From Paenibacillus gorillae (GTDB lineage: Bacteria > Bacillota > Bacilli > Paenibacillales > Paenibacillaceae): a stretch of DNA of 64,000 nt. Positions 47,249 through 56,348 of this stretch are shown in pieces. The notes under the pieces are model-generated. The model saw only the letters and a list, made by a program, of their open reading frames with translations. It made no database searches and was not told where the DNA came from. Position 1 is the stretch's first letter. Each line of letters begins with the position of its first letter. Location: assembly GCF_000513275.1 (NCBI RefSeq), contig NZ_CBVJ010000097.1, forward strand, positions 32,350 through 96,349, written 5' to 3'. Made by a program: the position numbers and the translations under genes.

Positions 47249-48589
47249 GTGCAAAAGCGGTATAGCAAAGTGTTGATGATCTTATTGGTGTCCATTATGA
47301 TGACAGCGCTTGCTGCAGGTTGCGGGAACGGGTCAAACAAAGGGAATGGCGGCAATTCATCTGAGCCATCGCAGACGAATGAGTCGAAAGGGGCTACAAG
47401 CTCCGGCAAAAAAGAGAAGCTCGTTTATTATGGATTTTCTGAATGGACAGCAGACCCGAATATCGCTCCCGTTCTGGAGGAGCTGAAAACAAAGTTTGCA
47501 GCTGAGAATCCAGGCTATGAAGTAGAGTTCCAAAGCGATCCTTGGGGAAGCTGGGAAACGAAATACAAAGTAATGTTCGCCAGCGGCAACGGGCCGGACG
47601 TATTCATCGTCAACAACCCTGACTTCCCGGCATTCGCCAATTCCGGCTATCTGCTAGATCTTGGCGCATCGCTCGGCGAAGACGCCTTCAAGGATTTCTT
47701 CCCTGGCATCTTGTCCATGTACGACTGGGGCGGCAAGCATATGGCGCTTCCGTACACGACGGATGCACGCGTTCTCTGGTATAACAAAGAAATATTCAAG
47801 CAAGCCGGACTTGATCCGGAAAAACCGCCAGCGACCTGGAGCGAGCTCAAGGAATACGCTGCAAAAATTACAGAAGCAACAGGCGGAAAAGTAGCAGGCT
47901 TCGGCATGGATCTTGGTCTGAAGGAATTCCCTTCCCAAAGCCTATTCACGGCATCCCCTGGCTCTATTATTGAAGTGAATGGCGGCGCTATTACACCAAA
48001 CGTCAATACGCCGGAATTCAAAGGCTATCTGCAGCTGCTTGCCGATATGAAGCCTTCATACGAAGCCGATTATGCAACACTCGATCACCTGAAGCTGGGA
48101 ACGTTGTTTGCTCAGAAAAAGGTAGCGATGGTCATTGCAGGCACTTGGATCACGGATCAGAATGCGGACCTGAAAGGCGCAGACTTCTACGGGCAAGCAC
48201 TTGTTCCTAAGATGGATGCTAATGCACCGGACGGATCGTTCGGCGGCGGCTTCGGTATCGCTGTAGCAGCCAATACGAAGCATCCGGAAGCGGCTGCCAA
48301 GCTGGCTCAAATGCTGACCTCGGTCGACTTTAACGCCCGGACGATGACGGACGTGCCAGCCAACAACGCATCGCTTGCCGTATCCAAATTTGCGACAGAT
48401 CCGGCCTATGCGATTTTCCAAGAACAAATTAAGTTCGCAAGACAATCACAGCCTAAAACGCTCTACTACAAAGAAATCGATTCGGCTGTCTACGACACCG
48501 TTACGAAAGTGCTCGTCGGAAACCAGCCTATCGACAAAGCTGTTGCCGACCTTGAGAACAAAATTAAAGAAATTGCAGCACAAAAATAA
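47249..48589 (+). CDS. Sugar ABC transporter substrate-binding lipoprotein
   Basis: 446 residues from a GTG with AAGGGGG upstream. The signal peptide ends in the lipobox LAAGC. The body is a family-1 (CUT1) sugar-binding protein: VYYGFSEWTADPNIAPVLEEL, NGPDVFIVNNPDFPAFANSGYLLDL, LPYTTDARVLWYNKEIFKQAGLDPEKPPATW, and FGGGFGIAVAANTKHPEAAAKL. It is encoded with two permeases and a GH38 alpha-mannosidase, so mannosides or manno-oligosaccharides are likely ligands. Upstream are TGATACA sites and a cre site. No ATPase gene is present in the operon. Confidence 0.94.
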   Translation: MQKRYSKVLMILLVSIMMTALAAGCGNGSNKGNGGNSSEPSQTNESKGATSSGKKEKLVYYGFSEWTADPNIAPVLEELKTKFAAENPGYEVEFQSDPWGSWETKYKVMFASGNGPDVFIVNNPDFPAFANSGYLLDLGASLGEDAFKDFFPGILSMYDWGGKHMALPYTTDARVLWYNKEIFKQAGLDPEKPPATWSELKEYAAKITEATGGKVAGFGMDLGLKEFPSQSLFTASPGSIIEVNGGAITPNVNTPEFKGYLQLLADMKPSYEADYATLDHLKLGTLFAQKKVAMVIAGTWITDQNADLKGADFYGQALVPKMDANAPDGSFGGGFGIAVAANTKHPEAAAKLAQMLTSVDFNARTMTDVPANNASLAVSKFATDPAYAIFQEQIKFARQSQPKTLYYKEIDSAVYDTVTKVLVGNQPIDKAVADLENKIKEIAAQK

Positions 48590-48658
48590 ACGGATCGGGG
48601 CAGAGGCGTTCTATCGCCTCTCCCCTCTTCCTAAAGCCAGAAGCCAGGAGACATGCAT

Positions 48659-49543
48659 ATGACGACAAATAAGCGGCTGCTTCGCAAATTTGTTCCTTAC
48701 CTTTATCTATTGCCTTCGCTGGCGGTTATCGTCAGCTTGTTGGCCTATCCCTTGTTCTACAATCTGTATGTCAGCCTTCACCGCTGGCAGTTAAGCAAGC
48801 CCGACAAGCCGTTCACCGGCTTTGCGAATTTCAAGGATATTCTCACCGACGATATATTCAAGCATGTTTTGCTAACGACGATTATATGGACGGTATGCGG
48901 CGTTATCATGCAGATGGCAGCTGGACTGCTCGCGGCTTTGTTCGTGGACGAGAGAAGGAGAAGCAAAGGCATTCTTCGCTCCGTACTCCTGTTGCCTTGG
49001 GTATTGCCAGGCGTCGTGACCGCTTTAATGTGGAGCTGGATGCTCCAGTCGGATATGGGGATCGTGAACGATATTCTCCGCTACCTGCATCTGATTGATA
49101 AAGATATCTCATGGCTGGGGCCGGATATGGCGCTTAGAACTCTAATATTCGTCAACACTTGGAAGGCTTTCCCGTTCTGGTTCCTGATGCTGCTTGCCGC
49201 GCTTCAGGACATTCCGGACGACCAGCTTGAGGCGGCCCGGATCGACGGCGCCCGCTGGTTCAGCATCGTCCGCTACATTAAGGTGCCTCATCTGACACCT
49301 ATTATCGGAGCGACAGGCGTCATTACGACGATCTGGACGCTGAATTATTTTGACCTGATCTGGGTGACAACGAAAGGCGGCCCGATGGATGTGACCTCTA
49401 CCCTTCCCATCTATACCTACCGGCTCGCTTTCGAGTTTTTTGACTTCGGCAAATCCTCAGCAATGGCGCTGATCAGCTTGGTCATTATCGGCATCATCTG
49501 CTCGCCGTATATGCGGGCCATGCTGAGATCGGTTAAGGAGTGA
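48659..49543 (+). CDS. Carbohydrate ABC transporter permease, MalF type
   Basis: 294 residues from the ATG at 48659, with AGGAG 8 nt upstream; the ATG at 48653 is too close to the site. Six membrane segments are visible. The EAA loop reads EAARIDGARWFSIVRYIKVPHLTPI, and the late ITTIWTLNYFDLIWVTTKGGPMDVTSTLPIYTY motif is typical of CUT1 permeases. It ends in GGAGTGA, which also serves as the ribosome binding site of the next gene. Confidence 0.94.
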   Translation: MTTNKRLLRKFVPYLYLLPSLAVIVSLLAYPLFYNLYVSLHRWQLSKPDKPFTGFANFKDILTDDIFKHVLLTTIIWTVCGVIMQMAAGLLAALFVDERRRSKGILRSVLLLPWVLPGVVTALMWSWMLQSDMGIVNDILRYLHLIDKDISWLGPDMALRTLIFVNTWKAFPFWFLMLLAALQDIPDDQLEAARIDGARWFSIVRYIKVPHLTPIIGATGVITTIWTLNYFDLIWVTTKGGPMDVTSTLPIYTYRLAFEFFDFGKSSAMALISLVIIGIICSPYMRAMLRSVKE

Positions 49544-49548
49544 GCATC

Positions 49549-50373
49549 ATGAAAGCCTTAAAGAACATATGGAATGCTGCAATTATCGCCTTCATAATGA
49601 CAGTCATCTTATTTCCGCTATATTGGCTATTCGTAACTTCGGTGAAAAAGTCGGATGAAATCTTTCGTGATCCCGCAACCCTGATTCCGAATATTTTCAC
49701 CTTTGAGCATTACAAAGCCGTGTTCCAAGGTTCGGCAATTCCGACCTATTTTCTCAACTCCGTCATAAACACAGCTGGAACCGTACTCATCGTGCTTGTC
49801 ATCCCCAGCTTTGCTGCCTACAGCATGACCCGTTACGCGTTTAAGGGAAAGCTGGTCTATTTCACCGTTATTTTATTCGCGCAAATTATGCCGCTCACGA
49901 CGCTGATCGTGCCGCTGTATGTCATGTGGGGCAAGCTGAACATGCTGAACACGCATGCCAGCATTATACTGACCAACTGCGCGATTTTGCTGCCGATGGC
50001 CATCTGGCTGTTGACCGGCTATTTCAAAAACGTGCCGAAAGACATCGACGAAGCGGCCAAAATCGATGGCTCCTCCTCGCTGGGCATCCTGTTCCGCATG
50101 GTACTGCCGCTGGCCCGCTCCGGCCTCGTAGCCGTAGGCTTGACCGTCTGCATTACCGCTTGGCAGGAAATGATGATCGCGATGACCTTTATCAATTCCG
50201 ATCAGATGCGCACCCTGCCTGCGGGCATCAACACCTTCATTACGAAATCGGGCATCCAATGGGGTCCTCTGAATGCAGCCGGCATTGTCACAACTTTACC
50301 TGTCCTGATCGTATTCGTCGTATTCCAGAAAGCGCTCGTTAAAGGCCTTACCGCCGGCGCAACCAAAGGCTAG
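49549..50373 (+). CDS. Carbohydrate ABC transporter permease, MalG type
   Basis: 274 residues from the ATG at 49549, with AAGGAG 8 nt upstream, overlapping the previous stop codon region. Six membrane segments are visible, and the EAA loop reads EAAKIDGSSSLGILFRMVLPLARSG. The end FVVFQKALVKGLTAGATKG is diagnostic for MalG-type permeases. Partner of the MalF-type permease for uptake of the same sugar. Confidence 0.94.
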   Translation: MKALKNIWNAAIIAFIMTVILFPLYWLFVTSVKKSDEIFRDPATLIPNIFTFEHYKAVFQGSAIPTYFLNSVINTAGTVLIVLVIPSFAAYSMTRYAFKGKLVYFTVILFAQIMPLTTLIVPLYVMWGKLNMLNTHASIILTNCAILLPMAIWLLTGYFKNVPKDIDEAAKIDGSSSLGILFRMVLPLARSGLVAVGLTVCITAWQEMMIAMTFINSDQMRTLPAGINTFITKSGIQWGPLNAAGIVTTLPVLIVFVVFQKALVKGLTAGATKG

Positions 50374-50428
50374 CCCATTCTTTCTTCGACTATCATACCT
50401 GCCCATCAGGTTTCCGGAGGCGTTCATC

Positions 50429-53400
50429 TTGTACCATAAAGAGAGATTATTTCATATTGAGAAATGGATGAGGGAAAAAGAGAATTTGCTGTACCGCCCT
50501 CTTGGCCCTGTCGACTTCACCTATTCATCATCGGACAACTGGCTTTCTGTTGAGGAAGCCGGCTCGCTTCCTTATGAAAGGATTCAGCCTCGGACGGAGT
50601 GGGGGAAAACCTGGCAGTACGGCTGGTTTAAAGCTGCCGTTGTGCTGCCGCCGGAAGCTGCGGGCAAGCGGGTCGAGCTCCAGCTGAATCTGGGCTCCGA
50701 GACTACCGTCTACGTTAATGGCAAGCTCGCCGGAGCGATCGATCTCCAGCATAAGACCATTACATTAGCGAGAGAGGCTGTCCCTGGCGATACGTTCGAG
50801 ATCGTTGCGGAAGCCTATGCCGGACATGACCGGGAGCTGCCGGTATACCAGCAGTCCCGCATCGCTGAGCTTAACGAGGAGCTGTACCAGTTTTTCATCG
50901 ATTTAGAGGTGCTCTATCAGCTTCGAATCGGTATCGGCTCCGCGCCGCTGCGGGCAAGCGAAATCGACAGCGCCTTCGACCGGCTCATTACTGAGCTGGA
51001 CTGGAACGGGACCGGTGACGAGCTGGAAGCAACAGCCCGTCATGGCCGGGCATTGCTGCAGCCGCTGCTGGCATGCGTCAATGGATCGACAGCGCCTAAG
51101 CTGTTCATGATGGGGCAATCCCATCTGGATATCGCCTGGCTCTGGCCGATTGAGGAGACGAAGCGGAAGATCGCCCGTACGTTATCCAACCAGTTGGCGC
51201 TGCTGGAGGAATATCCGGAATACAAATATGTGCAAAGCCAGCCGTATTTGACCCATTTGACCAAAGAGCTGTATCCCGAATTGTATGAGCGGATCAAGCG
51301 CTACGTTGCCGAAGGCCGCATCATCATGGAGGGCGGCATGTGGGTAGAGCCTGACGCCAACATTACGAGCGGTGAAAGCTTCATTCGCCAGTTTCTCTAC
51401 GGCAAAGCCTTCCTCCAAGAGGAATTTGGCGTCGACAGCAGGATGCTGTGGCTGCCCGACGTATTCGGCTACTCCGGCAATCTCCCGCAAATTATGCAGA
51501 AATGCGGCATCGACTACTTCGCTTCCGTCAAGATGTTCCAGACCTACGATAACGTCGTGGACACCTTCCCTCATAACACGTTTACTTGGGAAGGCATCGA
51601 CGGCTCGTCTGTACCCGTTCATTTGCTGGATTACGGTCCCTATCCGAATCCGGCGGACGTTAGCTACGCCCTGTTCCAATGGAATGAGCGGGTGCAGAAA
51701 TACGGCGTTTCGACCCGTCTCGTGCAGTTCGGCTACGGGGATGGCGGAGGCGGCGCAAACCGCAATGACCTAGAGTATTTAAGACGAATGAAGGATTTGG
51801 AAGGTGTGCCGCGCACGGCGATCAGCTCGCCGATCGATTACTTCGAGGATTTGGAGCAGCGCGGCATGCCGGCTAACCGCTACGTTGGGGAACTCTACTA
51901 TTCCGCGCATCGCGGTACGTTCACTGCCCAGGCGAAAATGAAAAAGGGCAACCGCGCTGCGGAAGCTGCTCTAAAAGAAGCCGAGCATCTCAGCACGCTC
52001 GCCGCTCTCTCAGGCCGCTCGCCTTATCCGAAGGCTAAGCTTGATGCAGTATGGAAAGAGCTTCTGCTGCTTCAATTCCATGATATTTTGCCAGGCACAT
52101 CCATTCGCCGGGTGCATGAGGAAGCTGAGAAAGCCTATGAAGCTTTGCTTGCATCGATCGCTGTGCTCAGCCGTACCGCGGCGCAGGCCATTGTCGGGGC
52201 TGGAGAAGCTGACGAAGGCCATCGCGCTGCTGAGGGCGTAACGTTATTCAATGTGCTTCCATGGGATCGCACGACAATAACGGAACTGCCTGAAGGCTTC
52301 TCTGGCGCTACAGATAGTCTGGGCCGCACGCTCCCTGTTCAAAGCGATGGCGGGAAGCTGTACGTGCGGGCAGAGCTTCCGGCAAGCGGCTATATTTCAC
52401 TAGAGTCTACCGTTTCCCCGGGAGCAGAGGATAGCCATGTACATGCTGCTAACGACCGGTTGGAGAACAGCCTGCTGCTCGTTAAATTCAATGAGCGCGG
52501 GGAAATCATTCGTATTTGGGACAAAGAGAGCCAGTCCGAATGGACGCATGGCCCAAGCAACCAGTTCCGCATGTTCCGCGACCAAACGTCGAGCTTCGAT
52601 GCTTGGGAGCTGGACCGCCGGTATAGAGACGCCGAGATGGAGCTACCCGAGCCGGCTCGCATCACGGTAACGGGCAACGGGCCGCTGTTCGCTGAAATCC
52701 GGATTGAGCGCAAGCTGAATGATTCTACACTTATTCAGACCGTTCGACTGAACGCAGACAGCCGCCGCGTCGACTTCCATACTTCGATTGACTGGAAGGA
52801 AAGCCACAAGCTGCTGAAGGTCGGCTTTGACGTTAATCTGCATACGACAGAAGCGCTGCATGAAATTCAATTCGGGCATGTCAAACGTCCGAACCACTTT
52901 TCAAGGCCGCATGACGCCGATCGTTATGAGGTAAGCCAGCACCGCTGGTCCGCTTTTGTTGAAGGAAACCGCTGCTTCGCCCTGCTTAACGATTGTAAAT
53001 ACGGTATTAATACGTTTGGAAAAGAAATGAATCTGACGCTGCTTCGTTCCCCTAGCTACCCGGATGAGCGCGCGGATCAAGGCTTGCATGTCTTCACCTA
53101 CTCGTTCCATGTATGGAATGAAGGCTTCGTCAGCAATCCTGTGATCAGGGAGGCAGCGGAGCTTAACACGCCGGTGCTTGCAATGCCAGGCGGCTCCGCT
53201 GCATTCCGCGGACTGGTGCTGGCCGGGCAGGCCAACATTATGGTTGATACGGTCAAAATGGCCGAGGACGGCTCAGGCGCAATTATCGCCCGCCTCTACG
53301 AGAGCAAAGGCATGTCAGTCAGCAGCTCCATTTCCACAAGCTTCAGCTTCACCGACATTCGGGAAACCGATATGCTGGAGCTGAACGGTTTAGAGAGCGA

Positions 53401-53506
53401 TGCTGAGGGCGGCGTTAAGCTGCTTTCCTTCGATGCTTCTGCCAACGAAGCATCACTGCAATTCACGCCATTCGAAGTAAAGACAATCCGAATTATGCCC
53501 GCATAA
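50429..53506 (+). CDS. Alpha-mannosidase, glycoside hydrolase family 38
   Basis: 1025 residues from a TTG with GGAGG 9 nt upstream. It has an N-terminal domain with a beta-sandwich (VVLPPEAAGKRVELQLNLG), the GH38 catalytic domain with metal motif SHLDIAWLWPIEETKRK (about residue 230) and nucleophile region MLWLPDVFGYSGNLPQIM (about residue 341), then QFHDILPGTSIRRVHEEAEKAYE and C-terminal beta domains (GEIIRIWDKESQSEW, AFVEGNRCFALLNDCKYGIN). No signal peptide, so it hydrolyses imported mannosides in the cytoplasm. The last gene of the transporter operon; its stop is followed by a strong terminator. Confidence 0.95.
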   Translation: MYHKERLFHIEKWMREKENLLYRPLGPVDFTYSSSDNWLSVEEAGSLPYERIQPRTEWGKTWQYGWFKAAVVLPPEAAGKRVELQLNLGSETTVYVNGKLAGAIDLQHKTITLAREAVPGDTFEIVAEAYAGHDRELPVYQQSRIAELNEELYQFFIDLEVLYQLRIGIGSAPLRASEIDSAFDRLITELDWNGTGDELEATARHGRALLQPLLACVNGSTAPKLFMMGQSHLDIAWLWPIEETKRKIARTLSNQLALLEEYPEYKYVQSQPYLTHLTKELYPELYERIKRYVAEGRIIMEGGMWVEPDANITSGESFIRQFLYGKAFLQEEFGVDSRMLWLPDVFGYSGNLPQIMQKCGIDYFASVKMFQTYDNVVDTFPHNTFTWEGIDGSSVPVHLLDYGPYPNPADVSYALFQWNERVQKYGVSTRLVQFGYGDGGGGANRNDLEYLRRMKDLEGVPRTAISSPIDYFEDLEQRGMPANRYVGELYYSAHRGTFTAQAKMKKGNRAAEAALKEAEHLSTLAALSGRSPYPKAKLDAVWKELLLLQFHDILPGTSIRRVHEEAEKAYEALLASIAVLSRTAAQAIVGAGEADEGHRAAEGVTLFNVLPWDRTTITELPEGFSGATDSLGRTLPVQSDGGKLYVRAELPASGYISLESTVSPGAEDSHVHAANDRLENSLLLVKFNERGEIIRIWDKESQSEWTHGPSNQFRMFRDQTSSFDAWELDRRYRDAEMELPEPARITVTGNGPLFAEIRIERKLNDSTLIQTVRLNADSRRVDFHTSIDWKESHKLLKVGFDVNLHTTEALHEIQFGHVKRPNHFSRPHDADRYEVSQHRWSAFVEGNRCFALLNDCKYGINTFGKEMNLTLLRSPSYPDERADQGLHVFTYSFHVWNEGFVSNPVIREAAELNTPVLAMPGGSAAFRGLVLAGQANIMVDTVKMAEDGSGAIIARLYESKGMSVSSSISTSFSFTDIRETDMLELNGLESDAEGGVKLLSFDASANEASLQFTPFEVKTIRIMPA

Positions 53507-53512
53507 GAATTG

Positions 53513-53560
53513 AAAAGACCGCAGTTTCGGCAGGTGTCCTGCCAAAACTACGGTCTTTTT
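53513..53560. terminator. Terminator between the mannosidase and MBL genes
   Basis: AAAAGACCG pairs with CGGTCTTTTT with inner AGTTT/AAACT and GGCAGG/CCTGCC stems. It is usable for both convergent transcripts. Confidence 0.92.
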
Positions 53561-53567
53561 GTTCACT

Positions 53568-54329
53568 CTATTCAGCTGATAATTCCAGCCATTCGCCATC
53601 CTCAGGTATAAGAACCTGATTCAGCAGACCTTCCGACTCCAATTCTTTCCGCAAACCCGCTCTCGTCGTATAACAATGGTTAATCGCGTCCATATGGGCA
53701 GCAACAACTTTCGTATAAGGCGCATGGCGGCAGACGCTGGCGACATCAGCTGCGTCCATTATGATAGGATCGCCTTCGACAAATCGGGCGCCCCCGGCAT
53801 TCACAACCGTTATATCGGGGTGATAGCCGTCAAGGGCATCCTCCACTTCGCTGCACCAGATCGTATCTCCCGCAATATAAATGGAAGGCTCACCTTCCGC
53901 CTGCAGCAGAAAGCCGGACACGGGCCCCAGCATTTTACCAATATCGCCTGTGCCGTGCTGCCCCCCGAAGCGTCTGATGGCTATCCCCTGAAAGCTTGCC
54001 GTATCCACAATTGGCGTCACATTGCCGAAGCCGGATTCAGCAATCGCTCCTTCATCTCCCGGCTGGCATAAAATCGGAGTCGTATGCGGAATCGCTTTTC
54101 TGGCAGCCTCATCCCAATGATCATTGTGCAGATGGGTCACAAACACCGCATCCGGCAAAACATCAGTTTCATAAGCCGCTGGAAGCGGCACCAGCGGATT
54201 TCGCCGGTCATTTGCCGTATTGATAATAGGCGGACTTGATCCCGCCTCCGACAGCATCGGATCGATCAGCAGCTCAACTCCTGCATATTGCAGCCTTAAC
54301 GTAGCGTTGCGGATTAATTGCAGCTTCAT
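53568..54329 (-). CDS. MBL-fold metallo-hydrolase
   Basis: 253 residues from the ATG at 54329, with AAGAGGTG upstream. The metallo-beta-lactamase motif is FVTHLHNDHWDEAARK (HxHxDH), followed by YIAGDTIWCSEVEDAL (Asp ligand) and AAHMDAINHCYTTRAGLRKELE (last His). It resembles UlaG/YtkL-like cytoplasmic hydrolases of unknown substrate. It is divergent from an Lrp-type regulator, which may control it. Confidence 0.9.
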   Translation of the reverse strand: MKLQLIRNATLRLQYAGVELLIDPMLSEAGSSPPIINTANDRRNPLVPLPAAYETDVLPDAVFVTHLHNDHWDEAARKAIPHTTPILCQPGDEGAIAESGFGNVTPIVDTASFQGIAIRRFGGQHGTGDIGKMLGPVSGFLLQAEGEPSIYIAGDTIWCSEVEDALDGYHPDITVVNAGGARFVEGDPIIMDAADVASVCRHAPYTKVVAAHMDAINHCYTTRAGLRKELESEGLLNQVLIPEDGEWLELSAE

Positions 54330-54365
54330 CGTACTACACCTCTTCATCTATAATTAGTCATTTCA

Positions 54366-54393
54366 TTGATTATCGTTCTGCTATCATTATAAA
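54366..54393 (+). promoter_or_regulatory. Candidate sigma-A promoter of the Lrp-type gene
   Basis: TTGATT (54366-54371) and TATAAA (54388-54393) are 16 bp apart, upstream of the Lrp gene in the divergent region. Confidence 0.4.
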
Positions 54394-54470
54394 ATAAGAG
54401 GCGACACGGCTTACATAACCTCATGAAACGATTAGCCGTTTATGACTTTCACCTTGAAAGGAATTCAAGT

Positions 54471-54902
54471 ATGTCAAGCCATGAAAACATAGATGAAGTT
54501 GATCTTCGCATTTTGAACAGCCTGCTGGAGGATGCTACTCAGTCCCATAAAGCAATCGGCGAGCTGGTGCATTTAACAGGGCAGGCGGTTGGAGCCCGTA
54601 TCCGCAAGCTTCAGGATTTGGGTGTCATTGAAGGCTATACGCTGAGGTGGAATCCCGAAAAGCTCGGTCTTACGATCTCTGCGTTTATTATCGTATTTCT
54701 GCAATCACCTGAAGCCCACCAATCGCTGCAAAAATATATCCAGCGAACCGAATGGATTACAGAAGCGCATCGCGTCAGCGGTGAGGGCTGCTATTGGCTC
54801 CGTGCGCAGGCCGCTTCAACAGAAGCCTTAACCGTCTTTTTGGACGAGCTGCTGCAATACGGCAACTATAAAATCAGCATTTCCATCGACCGTTTGAAAT
54901 AG
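54471..54902 (+). CDS. Lrp/AsnC family transcriptional regulator
   Basis: 143 residues from the ATG at 54471, with AAAGGA 8 nt upstream; in-frame codons at 54423 lack a site. The DNA-binding part reads EVDLRILNSLLEDATQSHKAIGELVHLTGQAVGARIRKLQDLGVIEGYTLRW. The RAM ligand/oligomer domain reads ITEAHRVSGEGCYWLRAQAASTEALTVFLDEL. It probably senses an amino acid or related metabolite and may control the divergent MBL gene. Confidence 0.93.
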   Translation: MSSHENIDEVDLRILNSLLEDATQSHKAIGELVHLTGQAVGARIRKLQDLGVIEGYTLRWNPEKLGLTISAFIIVFLQSPEAHQSLQKYIQRTEWITEAHRVSGEGCYWLRAQAASTEALTVFLDELLQYGNYKISISIDRLK

Positions 54903-54927
54903 ATGAATTTTGCTGCCCTGAACAACA

Positions 54928-54972
54928 AAGAGAGGTTGTCCCGAAATTTATAGGGGGACACCTCTCTTTTTC
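54928..54972 (+). terminator. Rho-independent terminator of the Lrp-type gene
   Basis: AAAGAGAGGTTGTCCC pairs with GGGGGACACCTCTCTTTTT, 25 nt after the stop. Confidence 0.92.
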
Positions 54973-55017
54973 TGAATCATCCGCTGAAGTGGCTCTCCGA
55001 GCCGAGCAGGAAGCTGA

Positions 55018-55205
55018 TCAAAATGCAATTGTACATGTTGATATGCCTCTAAAGGCCTCAAATCGCTGTCAAAATGCGAAAATACATTTGAAATCCGCTA
55101 TTTTCGCCTTTAAGAGGCTATTTGGGCCAATCAACCTGCACTTTTGCATGTTGATGCGATAAATCGCCGATAAACCGGCCAACAAACTGCAGATTTACAT
55201 TTTGA
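55018..55205. repeat. Family B intergenic element, 188 bp, copy 2
   Basis: TCAAAATG units start at 55018 and 55069; CATGTTGA ends at 55154 and CATTTTGA at 55205. Both pairs share the exact centre 55111.5. The length and unit spacing match copy 1 at 44101 to within one base, including the small stem GCCGATAAACCGGC between the right-hand units. It sits between convergent genes. From 55206 to 55414 I see nothing supportable. Confidence 0.8.
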
Positions 55206-55414
55206 TTCGTGGTTCAACGAATTCGCACAGCTCCAACAAACGTTTCGACGTTAACACCACTTACTTCTCAGCATCCAGCCAGGAGGCACACTGCGCTCAG
55301 CTTCCAGCGCAAGGTGCAGCTTTACATGACAGAGGTGGTAGATCTCACAAGAACTGCATGCATCATATACGCAAGAGTGCCAGTAACGAAACCCTTAAGC
55401 CCCCGCTTAATCCC

Positions 55415-56290
55415 TTAAGGCACCTTCACCACAAACGGCACAGTGAATACTTTACCGTCCTGCTGAAATTGACCCCATATTTTATACACGCCGCTATGAG
55501 GGAATGTCGTCATAAAAGACGCATCCGGTCCTGTCGACCGCTCTTCCGTCGGATGAACGTGCAAATACTGCTCCGCATCCTCACTTAGAATAACGACATG
55601 CCCTACCGCGCCCAAGTAAGGCTGCAGATTCGATATCGGCTCCTTCGTGCTGGCATCGGCGATGTGGAAGTTCAAGCTCAGCTCCATATTGGCCATCAAA
55701 TGGTCCATAGAAAGCGTAACCTGCTTGCCGTCCACTGTCTTGACCAGCTGTTCATCCGGTTCGACCGGTTTCAGCGCAGGCGCATTGCCTTGCACAGTCA
55801 TCCATTCGCTCCGGTTAAGCGCACTGCCTCCTTCAAGCTTGAAGTCGGCAATCCATTTGTATTCCCCGGCGGCAGGCAGGCTCGTCGTTATCGTAAACTG
55901 GCCTCCGCCTTCATAATCCGGGTGGATATGGCTAAAGTAGGATAAATCCTTGTTAACGATAATCAGATGCATTTTTTTCTCATGCACCGTATCAAATGCA
56001 TCATAGGGCTCGCCATCCGGTGCCTGAATCCGGATCTTGACGACAAATTCCTCATTTGGCTTAACTGAATCATTCGAGTAGGAGAACAGAGCTTGAACGT
56101 TGGAGCTGACCCCCTCTTCCGCACCGCCGTTTTCCTCATGTCCTTCATGCTGGCTGCTGCTCTCGCTATTGCCGCTGCCATGGCCTGTACTATGATTCAT
56201 TGCGGGCTCTTCGGATTTGCCGCCAGATTGCCCGCATCCTGCAACTAGCAGAACGGCCGCCAGCATCGTTGTGAACAGTATTCGTTTCAT
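55415..56290 (-). CDS. YtkA-like domain lipoprotein of the copper locus
   Basis: 291 residues from the ATG at 56290, with GAGGAGG 6 nt upstream. The signal peptide ends in lipobox LLVAGC. A His/Met/Glu-rich spacer follows (NHSTGHGSGNSESSSQHEGHEE), then a YtkA-type immunoglobulin-like domain (IRIQAPDGEPYDAFDTVHEKKMHLIIVNKDLSYFSHIHPDYEG) and a second similar half (LQPYLGAVGHVVILSEDAEQYLHVHPT). The histidines could bind extracellular copper. It follows copA in the copper operon, separated by 58 nt. Confidence 0.88.
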   Translation of the reverse strand: MKRILFTTMLAAVLLVAGCGQSGGKSEEPAMNHSTGHGSGNSESSSQHEGHEENGGAEEGVSSNVQALFSYSNDSVKPNEEFVVKIRIQAPDGEPYDAFDTVHEKKMHLIIVNKDLSYFSHIHPDYEGGGQFTITTSLPAAGEYKWIADFKLEGGSALNRSEWMTVQGNAPALKPVEPDEQLVKTVDGKQVTLSMDHLMANMELSLNFHIADASTKEPISNLQPYLGAVGHVVILSEDAEQYLHVHPTEERSTGPDASFMTTFPHSGVYKIWGQFQQDGKVFTVPFVVKVP

Positions 56291-56348
56291 AATGTCCTCC
56301 TCGCCATTTCTCTGCATCAGCTTCGCCTTGCAAGCCCTAATCTATTCC

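Noticed and set aside
55206..55414. Small plus-strand open frames after the family B element
   Set aside because: No ribosome binding site, no family match, and they run into the antisense of the YtkA lipoprotein gene.
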